Positions 11,119 to 22,939 of a DNA stretch of 64,000 nucleotides are shown here, in pieces (position 1 is the stretch's first letter; each line of letters begins with the position of its first letter). The DNA lies in the NCBI GenBank assembly GCA_907163345.1, contig CAJQUN010000008.1, forward strand, positions 11,447,691 to 11,511,690, written 5' to 3'. Under the pieces are notes generated by a model, which was not told where the DNA came from, ran no database searches, and saw only the letters and a list, made by a program, of their open reading frames with translations. The translations under genes were made by a program, and so were the position numbers. The stretch is from Haberlea rhodopensis (taxonomy: Eukaryota > Streptophyta > Magnoliopsida > Lamiales > Gesneriaceae).

Positions 11119-11776
11119 ACAATAGATAGAGTGTTTTAATCTAAGCACAAATGATCCTTAAGTGATCAAATAAAACAATAAGCTATGCTTCTAATTTTGA
11201 GCAGATCGATAAGATGAAATCTTTCGATGATAGCGTTCTGCTCAACTGAATGCTCGATAAAGTTGATTGATCTTTTTGATCTAGTATGCGTTTTTAATCT
11301 CTTGTGTCCGACTCTTGTCACCTTTGAGCATTTTAAGTTGCACCTATATATAACCATCTCTGCCAACGACAATATATCCTTTTGTGTGCAACTATATACT
11401 TTGGTCAATATCTGAACAAGCTGCAGTCTTCTATTTTAGACAATTTCTCTTCTGGTATGTTCTTTCGTCGCTTGTCAGATAGGATCTCCTTTATCTATTT
11501 ACTATTTAAGGTAATCTTCAGTCCTTGCTCTTTTTCAACATTAAATGCACCATTAAATGCTTCAATAAATAGCCGTTTATTATTCGGACTGAAGAACGAA
11601 GCTTACTAGCTTAGTCTGTTCTGATTTGCTCTGCATCAATCTGGGTCAATCTGATCTGGTCTAATCTTGTTGACATAGATCTGGTTTGTATCAGTATGGT
11701 TGACATCGATCTGGTCTGTTTCGATATAGACTTTATCGGTGGTCTTATTTGTCATCTTTAAAATTCGAAACTAACA
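11119..11776 (-). repeat. SIRE-like copia LTR, 5' part
   Basis: On the minus strand it begins TGTTAGTTTCGAATTTTAAA, a start resembling SIRE-type LTRs, and has a TATA-like TTATATATAG at about 11346-11355. It is cut at 11113-11118 by the Y-type chromovirus LTR; AAAAT at 11114-11118 would be that element's target duplication. It lies downstream of the minus-strand copia genes of G and is probably that element's 3' LTR. It does not align clearly with the LTR at 41390, so one end may come from a related element. Confidence 0.55.
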
Positions 11777-11921
11777 CTATGCGTCAGCAGATACTTTGCG
11801 TTTAAGAGCCTTGCTGGGTGAAGGGTGAAGATCGTCCCCACTGAAATATTCTTGCTTTCCAAAATTTGAATGAGCGGGAGGGCAAATCCAGAATGGCCCT
11901 TGGCAGATTCAATTAAGCCAA

Positions 11922-12458
11922 TTAGTACTTGAAAAGTACCACTGACCAGTTGACATCCACCCCCTTAACAATAGCGCACATCACCTCATACTTCTCCGGG
12001 GTGATGACGTCAAACGACCCAGCTTTGCACATCAGACCTTTGGCAATGATGTCTGCTAGTAGCCTGAAATGGTTCTTCATCAGAATCTTCTTGAATGGAG
12101 GGCTTCCCAGATTCTGAGAATACAGTACGCATCTCATCTCGAACGGAGATGGAGATGTCAGAAAGATCCGTGAGCCCGGCAGAAGATTCATTGGAGTAGA
12201 TAAGTCCTTTTGAGTGATGGTCACAGATTGGTTAGAGACGGAGGACACCACGATGTTGTTAACCACTCTCGCTGAAGCATATAACTCTTGAAGAGTTTCT
12301 CTGTAGAACATGGGAGTGACGTTCAGCATAACCAACAATCCCAAGTTTTCCAAACATCGGAAAATACTTGTCATCTCCTCATCGGCTCTGGTGTAGACCG
12401 AGTTGAAATCAACGTGGACAGCATTTGTAACGAAACTTGGCTGGCTAGTCTTCGACAT
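11922..12458 (-). CDS. Additional 3' ORF of a SIRE-like copia element, 178 aa
   Basis: This 178-codon frame starts at MSKTSQPSFVTNAVHVDFNS; the frame is open upstream to 12638, but that part looks like leader. It lies on the same strand as the copia pol of G, downstream of RNase H, where SIRE elements often carry an extra or env-like ORF. It has no transmembrane segment or signal peptide that I can see. Features are an aspartate/acidic start, a central TITQKDLSTPMNLLPG and a later LLADIIAKGLMCKAGSFDVI. From memory this resembles the widespread plant 'putative plant transposon protein' domain family, many copies of which occur in Lamiales genomes. The stop after VVLFKY is probably premature. 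Function unknown. Confidence 0.6.
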   Translation of the reverse strand: MSKTSQPSFVTNAVHVDFNSVYTRADEEMTSIFRCLENLGLLVMLNVTPMFYRETLQELYASARVVNNIVVSSVSNQSVTITQKDLSTPMNLLPGSRIFLTSPSPFEMRCVLYSQNLGSPPFKKILMKNHFRLLADIIAKGLMCKAGSFDVITPEKYEVMCAIVKGVDVNWSVVLFKY

Positions 12459-13034
12459 TGTGATTTTCGGATTGCTTAGAAACTGTGAAGTCTGAAAAAA
12501 ATTTGCTTTGAACAAATTGTTAGCACAGTAGATTGGAAATGGTGAAAAATGAAAATTGAAAAAGTAAATAGTGGTTAAAGAGGAGGGAGATGTAACATGT
12601 ACTGTAGATGAGCAGACACATGGACACGTGTCGTTCATCTAAACAATGAATTTTTTTGAAATAAACTGAAACAGACACGATTGAAGCGGACCGAAATAAT
12701 TCAATATTAATGAACATTAATTTTGAAATCCGACGTTCCAAATGGCTAATATTTAAGAAGGTAATTAACAGCTGAGCGTATGTGGTAATGCAAACTAGTA
12801 TGTAGAGTCTACTGGTGAAGTAGCATCTACTGCAGCGGACAATTGTTTTGCCAGCTGAGCATCAGTAGACCTTCGAAAGACATACAAATTCCCCCTCAAT
12901 TAATATTCCCCTAAATTCATGCAATATCAAAATGCAATCCCCCCTTAATTGAGCAGATATGAGAAATTAAACAAATAAGATCACTTAGTTATATCAATTA
13001 AACCAAGCATATTGTGAAAATAGAAAAACTTAGT
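12459..13034 (-). other. Non-coding spacer between copia RNase H and the extra ORF
   Basis: AT-rich with no coding. On the minus strand it has two polypurine-like tracts, AATTAAGGGGGGATTG at about 12939-12954 and AATTGAGGGGGAATTT at about 12888-12903. These are typical of the 3' part of SIRE-like elements. The end of RNase H (about 13000-13039) directly abuts the plastid insertion. Confidence 0.5.
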
Positions 13035-13039
13035 GTCTG

Positions 13040-13415
13040 GTAGCCTTTTCGCCTGGTAAGATGCCTAATATTTACAACGCTCTGGTAGTTAAAGGTCGAG
13101 ATGCTGTTGGTCAACCAATTAATAGAACTTGTGAGGTACATCAATTATTAGGAAATAATCGAGTTAGAGCTGTAGCTATGAGTGCTACAGATGGTTTGAT
13201 GAGAGGAATGGAAGTGATTGATACAGGAGCTCCTCTAAGTGTTCCGGTCGGTGGGGCAACTCTGGGACGAATTTTCAATGTGCTTAGAGATCCTGTTGAT
13301 AATTTAGGTCTCGTAGATACTCGTACAACATTTCCTATTCATTGATCTGCACCCATCTTTATACAGTTAGATACAAAATTATCTATTTTTGAAATAGGAA
13401 TTAAAGTAGTAGGGT
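13040..13415 (+). pseudogene. atpB: Nuclear plastid DNA: atpB fragment (ATP synthase beta subunit)
   Basis: The frame from 13061 encodes MPNIYNALVVKGRD, then LLGNNRVRAVAMSATDGLMR and GAPLSVPVGGATLGRIFNVL. This is the N-terminal region of the chloroplast CF1 beta subunit (about residues 35-160). Plastid homology continues past an in-frame TGA at 13343 (an Arg codon in atpB) to about 13415, where it ends before the P-loop. There are several other amino-acid changes. It interrupts the minus-strand copia RNase H of G, whose reading resumes on both sides, so it is a plastid-to-nucleus insertion of about 375 bp and not a gene. Confidence 0.93.
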
Positions 13416-13417
13416 TT

Positions 13418-13880
13418 TTTTGAAGATATCTGCTGCTTGTTGTTCGATGGATATGTACTCCAACCAAATCTCCTTCTTCATTACATGTTCTCGGATAAAA
13501 TGATGACGAATGTCAATATGCTTGGTCGGAGAATGAAGAACTGAATTATATGTGATAGCTATGGCATATGTATTATCACAAATATTGGTGCCTCAGTGGA
13601 CTCAATTCCATAATCTCGTAGTTGATGTTGAATCCATAGTAGTTGAGCACAACAGCTTCCATCAGCATGGTATTCTGCCTCTGCAGTAGACGTTGTGATG
13701 GATGTCTGCTTCTTGCAACCCCATGAAATCAATCTATCTCCTAGGAATTGACAGTATCCACTGGTACTCTTCCTATCAATTTTGCATCCTGCGTAATCAA
13801 CATATGAATATCCAACTAAGTTAAACATTGAATCCTTGGGATACCAGAGGCCAACATTCTCAGTTCCTTTTAAATAATTA
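13418..13880 (-). pseudogene. Copia element G RNase H
   Basis: Minus-strand frames carry GYSYVDYAGCKIDRKSTSGY, then SWGCKKQTSITTSTAEAEY, then TKHIDIRHHFIREHV. These are the hallmark order of Ty1/copia RNase H. The frame shifts near 13575, and the last residues are separated by the plastid insertion at 13040-13415. The C-terminal segment IEQQAADIF stops at the insertion edge. Confidence 0.9.
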
Positions 13881-14930
13881 AGAATCCTCTTAGCAGCAGT
13901 GTAGTGGGATTACTTAGGATTAGATTGGAAGCGAGCACACATACATACAACAAACATGATGTCAGGTATGCTGGCTGTCAAATACAGAAAAGATCCGATA
14001 ATACCAGCGATACATTATTACTTCTACTGGTATGCCTGCTTCATCCAAATCTAGTTTAGCATAAGAACTCATAGGAGTGGCTGCTGCTGAACTAGTGCTC
14101 ATTCCGTATTTCTTTAACAGCTCTTTGGTGTACTTTGACTGGTTGATCAGAATTCATTCATCAGACTGCTTGACTTGCAATCCTAGGAAAAAAAGATAAC
14201 TCTCCCATCATGCTCCTCTCGAGCTGATCCTGCATGATTTTGGAAAATCTATCGCAAAGTTTTGGGTTAATACTACCAAAAATAATATCATCAACATAAA
14301 TCTGAACCAGTAGAGTACTTTGTGAATTTAAAAAGGGTCTTGTCCACCGTGCCAATGGTAAAGTCATGCTCAGTCAAATACTTTGATAGAGTTTCATACC
14401 ATGCCCGGGGAGCTTGTTTCAAACCATACAAAGCTTTGCACAGTTTATAAACAGAGGAATGTTGCTGATGACTTTCAAACCCAGGAGGCTCTTCAACATA
14501 AACTACTTACTGGAGTTTTCCATTAAGAAATTCACTCTTAACATCCATCTGGTAGACTTTAAAGTCTTTGAATGCAGCAAATGCAAGAAATATGTGAATG
14601 GCTTCTAATCGAGCTACAGGGGCAAAAGTCTGATCGAAATCGATGCCTTCTTTTTGTTTGTATCCCTGTGCAACTAATCTTGCTTTATTCCTGATTACAG
14701 TATCATTCTCGTCCAATTATACCCATTTGGTACCTATAACAGTGTGATGCAGTGGACGTGGTACTAAGTGCCATACTTTATTTTCTCAAACTGATTAAGT
14801 TCTTCTTGCATAGCTTCTACCTAGCTTGGATCTAAAATATCATCATCTATCGTATTGAGTTCTATATGAGATATGAATGCAGCATGAAGAAATTTATTAA
14901 TCATCTATCCTCTTGATCGGAGAGGAGCAG
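13881..14930 (-). pseudogene. Copia element G reverse transcriptase
   Basis: Minus-strand segments in order are: near 14920 HPPGQVIGN; at 14507-14716 NKARLVAQGYKQKEGIDFDQ with APVARLEAI and YQMDVKSEFLNG; near 14400 LYGLKQAPRAWYE; and at 14161-14367 the catalytic YVDDIIFG. Stops and frameshifts occur near 14505, 14360 and 14180, so it is inactive. The lineage looks like SIRE/Maximus. Confidence 0.9.
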
Positions 14931-15673
14931 CAGGGTTACCTATGACCTGCCCGGGTGGATGATCCTTCTTCCACCGGACCGGAGGTCCAAGAAGATTTGT
15001 TGCTTCGTCGGTATGAATTTGAGTTGGTAACTCGGTAGAATGTATTGATTCATCATTGATAGTTACGATATCTACTGCATCATGGGTATATACAATAGTG
15101 TCCTCGACAGCGGGGTTCAGCTCTTGTGGACTAGCAGGTACATCTGCTTGGGCTTCTGGGACTTCTGGCTCTAAAATGCAGTCGATCCTACTACTGTAAT
15201 CCAACTCATCATCATAGTTATCATCAATATGAGTATTTTCTAATCGGTTACTCAAATTATTGATTTGCAGTTCAGATATAGTATTATCAAGAGATTCATC
15301 AAATTTCACATGAACAGATTCCTCTACTGTAAGTGTTCTATTATTATATACTCTGAACGCCTTACTAACAGCAGAGTAGCCAAGAAATAACAGCATCAGA
15401 TTTAGCATCAAAAGCGGTGAGATGAGTCTTTCCATTGTTGTGAATAAAACATTTGCAACCAAACACATGGAAATAAGAAATATTTGGCTTACTGTTATTC
15501 CAGATCTCATACGGTGTTTTGTTTGCTCCTTTATTAATCATCGATATGTTCTGCTTATAGCAAGCTAAATTAACAGCTTCTACCCAACATCTCTTAGAGA
15601 TGTCGGATTCGGCAAGCATAGTTCGCGTAGCTTCTTTCAAAGTGCGGTTCCTACGCTCGGTAACTCCATTTTG
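14931..15673 (-). pseudogene. Copia element G integrase, C-terminal part, and linker to RT
   Basis: Frame 15365-15709 has the segment RRNRTLKEATRTMLAES and a GCKCFIHNNGK element of the copia integrase core. Frame 14905-15510 has LGYSAVSKAFRVYNNRTL and the acidic linker leading to RT. A frameshift near 15400 separates them. Element F inserted at 15673, and the rest of the integrase continues at 23339 on the same strand. Confidence 0.9.
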
Positions 15674-16067
15674 TGTTAGCATAAGATGCCCTACAAGCCA
15701 ACGAGTCAATGGTTGGCCTGTTGGGCCCTAAGAACCCTATCCCAATAAGTTACCCAAACTCCTATAAATATATGTTCATCTCTAGGGTTAATCAAATTAT
15801 TCAATACAATTCACTCTATCTCATAGAAACGCCGACATCACACTAGCACTGGTGCTGGGCTTGTAGATCTGGTCAGGCTGATTGGACTCGAGGGTCACCA
15901 CCATCAGATTCTCGTCGGTGAACGGTAATTCTTTTCGTGCTTTTATATTGGACATTTGCACATGCTAATATATGAATCAGGCGCGATCGTTCCGTCCCTG
16001 GGTCAGATTTGTTTATGTTTATTTTTCGCTGCGTTTGGATCTGACGCCGGGGTACGGAAACCCAGCA
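15674..16067 (+). repeat. Element F 5' LTR
   Basis: 394 bp from TGTTAGCATAAGATGCCC to GGAAACCCAGCA. TATAAATA at 15763-15770 is the likely core promoter. It has about 20 differences from the 3' copy. Confidence 0.93.
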
Positions 16068-16068
16068 G

Positions 16069-16081
16069 TGGTATCAGAGCC
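16069..16081 (+). other. Element F primer-binding site
   Basis: TGGTATCAGAGCC lies one base after the LTR end and is complementary to initiator Met-tRNA. Confidence 0.92.
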
Positions 16082-18310
16082 AGGTTGCGCTTTGATTCAT
16101 ATATTAGATAATTAATTTTTATTAGATCGTTTCCCATCGATTATACTCATGTTTTGATTTTCGAAAATTTAGAATCCGGAAAATATAGAAAATAGATTAA
16201 AAAAGTTTAGTCGAGGCCCAAAAACTAGTCATTCCGAAAACTATTTCCGGCATCTAGGGTAACTTCCGGCGAAGTGCTGCGGCGGCTTCCGGCGAAGTGC
16301 TGTGACCAGGGAGAGATTGCGCGGTGACCAGGGAAAGATTGCGCGTCGGGGCAAATGGCGGAGAAGCTGTTCTTGTCGTCCTGCGTCATGCGCGCGATGA
16401 AGATTTCTGGTTCTGCAATCGCTCTTGTTGCAAACGAGTTGCAGCGGCTGCAGCGGCGTCGAGAGGCTGGATTGCTAACTTGCGATCGTTCCTTCTGCGC
16501 CAAGTGAAGGGACAGACGCAGATTTCCATTCTCCCGAACAGATGATGGCTAGGCGGCGGCTGGAGTACATTTGGCCGAACCCTAATTTTCTAATTTTGGG
16601 GAAGATGAATGAACAGTAATCTGCGAAAATTAAAAAAAAATATTATTTTGGTTAAATCCGAAAATATGATATTTTTGGGTTGAATATGTTTGTTAATTTT
16701 GGATCCAAAATGTTTGTAGCCCATAAATTATTTTGGGACATTTTAGATATATTTTCAGATATTATTTTTGAAGCAATAAATCATAAACTTAATTAATTAA
16801 AAATATGATTTTTAATTTATTAAGTGTAAAATGAAGATTTTACAATTAATTGGAAAATTAAATTAATTAAAAATTGAATGAAAATGCTTCATTTAATTTG
16901 TTAATTTTATTTTGGCTAATATTATGATTGAGGTAAAATAGTGATTTTACCAAGTATTTTCGATTACCATTATGATTAAAAGGTAAAATAATGATTTTAC
17001 CAATTAATTGAAAATTAAGTGAAATTGTTTCATTTAATTTATTAATTTTATTTTCGATTAATATGATGATTAAAAGGTAAAATAGAGATTTTACAAATTT
17101 ATTGAAATTTAATTAATTAGAAATTAAATAAAATGGTTTTATTTAATTTCTTAATTTTATTTTCAATTAATGATACGATTAGTGGGGAAACGATAGAATA
17201 AATTAATTATTATGATCTAATTACATGTGATGTAATTTTTACAATTACATATGATGTAATTGTTTAGTTTAATGTTTAATTACATTTGTTGTGATTGCAT
17301 GATGGATGATTACAGGCATTGACCAATGTGTTTAGGTGAATGTTTAGGTTTTTATTGTTTCATTATTATTGTGGTTTTGGTTATCAGGCCTGCGAGCCTG
17401 CTCTCTCTATTTTCTGATGTGCCCCACCCGGATTTGTATCCCTATTCTGTTGTTTGCATAATTTAAATGTAAAATCTTTTGAATTAGTGGGATATCAATA
17501 TTGAAGACGGAGCACCAAGAATCAAGACATGTATAATGGAAGCAAAAATGTAATAGGATTGCATTACATACCTGCATCACCTTAGACAGACTTGTGATCC
17601 ACATATGGCTCACATGGATCAATTAGGAAAATGTCGTACTCGTCCATATTTATTTTTATTATGCATATGATGTATGATAAATGTTTGTTTGTATGTTTTA
17701 TTAGTACATATGATTGCATGAATAAACATAGTTGCATGAATCCGGCAAACAAACAAACAAACACTTGTTGAGATTTTAAAATAATTAAATCCCTCTTTTG
17801 AATATGATTGAAAACTTTTATATCAAACTGATAAGGGGAGCTCAAAAGGGTTTGTTGCTTCCTGTCTTCCATCAACAGTTAAGCCATGAGACGCTACTTT
17901 TGTCATGTTGCCTTACTCACCCACGTGGGGGGCATCTAACATGGGAAAACTGTGTGTTTAACTGCCACTTAATTAAGGGTGCGGTTATGTTAACCTTCTA
18001 GATTACTCACCCACGTGGGGTCTTTTGGGCGTGACATTTCCATCCGTGGGATGGGTTAGTTTGACGTGAGAATGCATAATTGTCCTGCCCACATAGGGTT
18101 ATGCCAATCGCGAGACAAATATCTTGGGGGTTGCATATGATGCAATTGTGATCTACCTTTAGTATCATGAAGTCGGTGGGCCCACGTCCGGGGTTTTCAT
18201 GAGCTAGTTGGACTCCAAGCCCACTAAGAAAATATGATTTTCCGTTCATTCGTCATGAGGGTGATGAATTCGAAAAATTTAGTGGGAGCATTCAATAACT
18301 AAAGTCCATA
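16082..18310 (+). other. Element F untranslated leader
   Basis: A 2.2-kb stretch without real coding. It holds a GC-rich patch with short direct duplications: CTTCCGGCGAAGTGCTG at 16263-16279 and 16286-16302, and TGACCAGGGARAGATTGCGC at 16303 and 16325. This is followed by an AT-rich repeat zone, then two copies of ACTCACCCACGTGGGG near 17916 and 18005. The open frames at 16225-16545 come from the GC-rich repeats and look fortuitous. Confidence 0.65.
16740..17180 (+). repeat. Degenerate AT-rich tandem repeats in element F leader
   Basis: Four or five diverged units of about 90-120 bp, built around TTTAATTTRTTAATTTTATTTT, followed by GGTAAAATAGTGATTTTACC-like steps. The latter are themselves small inverted repeats. 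Confidence 0.7.
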
Positions 18311-19080
18311 GTTTTTGAATTAATTAAATATCAAATGATTTGCATATATTTTCTATTTATTCTCAGTATTGTGATTGCCGTGAATCCGATTATATCAAGT
18401 TTCGATATAAACAAATTAACCACCAATTTATTCTGATTGGCTATTAATTTTAAAATAGTGCTTGCTTCTAAAAAGTTACTATATACCCTTGGTGGGAGCC
18501 TCATGTTGAAGTGTCTACATATTCGTCTCATGAAGATATCGCCACACTTGAGAAGTGGTGGGACGATGATCTCTCGGCTAGGGCTATATGATAGCATCAA
18601 TGTCACTAATGAGTTTCAACATAGATATGAGAAACTGGCTCACATTGCTGATATTTTCCAATACCTACAAATGTTGTTTGGTGAACGGACGCGATTACAG
18701 AGACTCGCGATTTCGAAAGAGCTATGTTCATTTCACATGCGAGATGGGGCTTCGGTCTATGACCATGGTGTAAGAAAAATATCTCTTGTTGAGAAATTGA
18801 AAAATCTGAATGTGACAATACCCCATTAACTGACTGTAGATTTGATCTTATAGTCAAAATGTTAGAAACTCATGAGTCATTGATTCAAAAGGAGAAACTT
18901 GTTCTTCTTGTCGAATCTTTTACCAATGGTAGGAAGAGTTCAAGGATAAAGAAGAGGAAGTGAAATGGTTCCCAACCTCAAAAGATGAAAAAAGATATAG
19001 TAGCAACTAAGAAAGGAGAGGCATCTATGTTTTCACTGTTGGTCACTGGCGCAAAATTGTAAGGAATACCTAGACTAGAA
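18311..19080 (+). pseudogene. Element F gag remnant
   Basis: Frame 18437-18829 retains a copia gag core (RYEKLAHIADIFQYLQMLFG then HMRDGASVYDHG). It continues in another frame to about 18960, and then a degenerate zinc knuckle near 19026-19062 keeps only part of the CCHC pattern. Stops separate the pieces. It resembles Tork-type gag; lineage uncertain. Confidence 0.75.
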
Positions 19081-20100
19081 GAGCTTCTAGAAAGGGTATG
19101 TTTTATATTAAAATTAAATGTTTCTATTGGTATATGATGTCAGTTGTGCTCGCATCTTTGCAAAGAGTTGCATGTGATGAGAAGAAGTAGAGAGCCCTAG
19201 GAAGGTGACACATACCTGAGGCTAAGCATTGTAGGAAGAGTTGTTGCAAAGGCTGTTTGAATAATTTATTGAATATAAAATCTTGAGCTGGTTAGGAATT
19301 GGTTTGAGCAATTATTTATTTGTTCAGATTTAATCATGAACATTGTTCCTATTTTGATAGAGAATGATATTCTTTTAAATTTGCAAATATGATTTGCAGT
19401 ATTTTTAAGAATGCATGTTTTATTGAATCTGAGGAACTTATGAACGATTAGTATGATTATGTTCAAAGAATATAAAATGAATAACTTAAATCCCACATAT
19501 CTTTAGCATGTGTTGAATGTCCATTGAATCTAATTCATATGGACGTATGTGGAGCACTAAATGTTAGTGCAAGAGGATGTTGAGTTATCTGAAAGAGAAT
19601 GTGATTCTCTCTGAGTAACTCTCTAAAGTTACATATTTGTTGAACATAATTCATACCAATGCAGTGACCAAAACTCCATATACGATATGGACTGAAAAAT
19701 AATCCAAATTTTTATTTGAGATTGTTCTGCTTATGTGAAGCAGCCAGTGGGAGATGAGTTGGATAGTTGATCCATCTTATGTTATTTTGTGGAATTTATA
19801 TTATCAATTGTAGGCAAAGTGTTTGTTTCGCAAGTGCAATCTTTCTAGAGAAAATGTTTCTATTATAAAGGATGACAAAATAATATAACTTGAAAGGGTT
19901 CAAGAACCACAAACCACTAGAAAAGTGAAAACGGTGAAATTAATTGAGTCAATCACAAACCTTTGATTTACACACACCAAGGAGATTTGAATATGTTTCA
20001 AGAACTCCAGATAAATTGAATTTACTCATAGAAAGTAGTCAAATGGTTTGACCATGGATGTGATCCTAGGACTTTTAAGGAGACGATGTTGGACATCGTT
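19081..20100 (+). pseudogene. Element F protease/integrase remnant
   Basis: Heavily decayed. Recognisable pieces are CPLNLIHMDVCG-like residues near 19518-19560 (start of the integrase core, with D and the following glycine) and a short segment around 19655-19690 resembling the KTPYEIW motif. No continuous frame remains, and much of the core is deleted. Confidence 0.6.
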
Positions 20101-20990
20101 TAGGGATATTGGTGAGATGCTATGAAATTTGAAATAGACTCCATGTACTCTAATAAGGTATGAACCTTAGAAGATCCTCTTTGGGAATTGTTCTCATTGG
20201 CTGCAAATGGAACTACAAGTGAAAGCTTGGAGTGGATGGGAAGGTAGTGACCTTCAAAGCTTGACTGGTGAGAAACATTCTCATAGGAAACGAGTTGTTT
20301 GTGAGAAAATTTCCATCGGTTATGATGCTAAAGTCTATTCGAATTTTATTATCTATATCTTCATATTATGACTATGAGATATAACAGATGGATGTGAAGA
20401 GTTTTATACAAGGCAAACATAGGGCTTCACAACCATTGGGAGTGAGCAAAAGGTTTGCAAACTCCAGAGGTATGGGCCTAAGAAGGCATCTCGAAGTTTG
20501 AACTTTCGTTTTGATAACATCATCAAAGTGTTTGGTTTTGTTAAAAATCCGGAAGTGACATGTGTGTGCAAAAGGGATAGTGGGAGCAGGGTTACATTTG
20601 TGATGCTTTAAGTCGATTATATCATGCTCATTGTGAATGATATTGGATTAATCAATTAAAGCATGATTATCTACTAATTTCTCCATGAAAGATTTGGGAG
20701 AAGCGTCCTACGTGCATATCGTGTGGATCTATATGGATAGATCTAAAGGATGCTTGAGATCTCTCAATCTACGTACATGAACACTATGCTAAAAGGGTTT
20801 AGCATGGAATAGTCAAAAAATGAGTTACTTCCCAATATATCATAATATTCATCTCTCGAGTCAATGGGTCTTAAGATTGATAAAGAGAGTGAAAAGATGA
20901 CATTTGTACCTTATGTTTCGATTTTTTAATAGCATAATGTATGCTATGTTATGTACTTGGCCTGATGTATGTTCTTAAAGTAATGAGCAT
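20101..20990 (+). pseudogene. Element F reverse transcriptase remnant
   Basis: Residual copia RT motifs are read in shifting frames: SYYDYEI with QMDVKS near 20365-20400, and SFNFRFDN-like near 20500. The catalytic box is near 20605-20640, where YVDD reads as VDYIMLIVND with a stop just before it. MKDLGEASYV is near 20684-20712. Inactive. Confidence 0.8.
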
Positions 20991-21545
20991 ACATCAGACA
21001 GATCCCGGTGAAGGTCACTGGAAAACTGTGAAAATAATCCTCAAGTACTTATGAAGAACTTAGGATATGTTCATGGTTTTTGGATCTGTAAGTGGAGAAA
21101 TAAAAGTTGAAGGCTAAGCTGAAGCTGGTTTTTCAGTCGGATGTAGATGATACCATATCGATGTTCGGATTTGTATTTCAGCTTAATGATGATGTTGTCT
21201 CTTGGAAACTTTCCAAGCAAGACACCACATCGGATTCCACAACTGAAGCTGAATACATTGCAGCATACGATAAAACAAAGAGGCAGTTTGGATATGAAAT
21301 TTCATCCAAGAGTTGGGTGTAATTTCTGGTGCAGTTGACACAGTCTCTGTGTACTATGACAACATTTGAGCTATTATGAATAACCAAGATCTCATCAGGA
21401 TCCAAACATATATTGAGAAAATACCATCTAATGAGAGAGATGGTAGATACGATATTATTATCGAGAGAATCGGTTAAACAGAAAAATATAGTGAATCCAC
21501 TGACAGCCTTTACAACGATTGGTGTCTGTCAAACATCTTGGGAAG
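20991..21545 (+). pseudogene. Element F RNase H remnant
   Basis: Frame 21107-21322 shows DVDDTISMFGFVFQLND then SWKLSKQDTTSDSTTEAEYI, the copia RNase H core. The C-terminal HLMREM and QKNIVNPL segments follow near 21424-21510 after a frameshift. Inactive. Confidence 0.85.
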
Positions 21546-22926
21546 ATGGTCTTGAGACACATGAGTAGTTGGCTTTGGGAAAGTGAAAGATGATGTTGTC
21601 ATATGTGATTCAGTAAATCAATAGTTGATTGATTGTACTTATAATCTTATTATGACAAATCTTTGTTTGATATTAATAGATATGTCACTTCTTCATCTGT
21701 TTACCCATGCATCTTGATGCATTGATGAAGTCCTTGAGATTGCTATAGTCCATAGAATGTGGTTACTCATATGATGGTGACCATGAAATACATTCTCGAC
21801 TGCGATTTCTAAATGTTCCTGGTCGACGAGCCTTCGAGAATGGGATATCGATATATGCTCTTTAGAGACTAGTATTCATAATGTGTCTAGTGTAGTGCGC
21901 CACGTTTCATCGACGTTGGCTTGGCGAAGTCAGCACACATGAATAGGTGCTCATTAGGAATGAGTTCACTGAACGGCCCTACTCGGAATTCTATAAGTGG
22001 TTACCATTTGTCGAGTATAGAATTTCTAGTCATAGTTGTGCACCATTACTCCTCATGACCCGAGGCGTCATTGAGGTCTTGATAGATAGCTGTGTACTTT
22101 GATTTAATGACTGATCACATATGGGTCATAAAGTCATTATTTTGGGTATTCAGTGATGCTGTCAGAGGCCTATGATTGTCATTGGGGATTCACCACTGGT
22201 CTTGATGAAACAGGATGTCCTATGTGTTTTTCTATCTATGAGTCGAGGAATCTCTGGCCAGAGTGGGTAGTGCTTGTGAAAAATGGGTTTTCCATATACG
22301 CACACAAGGAATCATATAACGTGAAACAAATACATAGTTAATGAAATCATAAGGGTCTCGATCAACCAATGCCCTTGATTCAATCGGGACATAATGAGTG
22401 AAAGGAATGTACTGCACGCTAACTATGGTTGACAGGTTCCCGTATGTTGCTAGTCATTTGTATCTAGGTCTTCTTGAAGCGCGGATGCTAGGTGATTCCC
22501 ATGATCGGTAGGTTATTGCTGAAATTGTATTTTGTCCATTGTTTATTAAAGGAGTTTAATTCACAATGGGGCATTCAGAGTAAGCCCAAAGAAGTTGTTT
22601 AACTTCTAAAATCACAAAGGTTGTGATCCTACTGCTATGATACACTTGAGCCTCGCTGGGTCACAATCAACCGGCCGCCGATCTATCGATGAGAATTGAG
22701 ACTTAAATGTTAAGTGCTCAAATTTAGAAGAGATGAATTTAATTTTGAATGCTCCTCAATTTAGTTGAGTTTCTATATTTGAAAATGTTTCACTTGTAGA
22801 AAGTTCTAAAATTAAAACGTTTGATATATTTATGTCTCATAATTATGTACATTGGTAGTATATCAAGTTATTCAATTGGATTGAGTTACTTGGATTATGA
22901 GTTTGTAGTTTTGTTTTGGCTTTTGG
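21546..22926 (+). other. Element F 3' non-coding part
   Basis: About 1.4 kb between RNase H and the polypurine tract. I see no coding and no strong repeat. The short open frames at 22153-22417 look fortuitous. Confidence 0.5.
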
Positions 22927-22939
22927 GCAAGTGGGAGAT
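22927..22939 (+). other. Element F polypurine tract
   Basis: GCAAGTGGGAGAT lies directly before the 3' LTR. Confidence 0.75.

Noticed and set aside
13061..13345. Functional atpB gene
   Set aside because: It covers only about a quarter of the protein, has a stop at 13343, lacks the P-loop and active-site parts, and is embedded in a retroelement.
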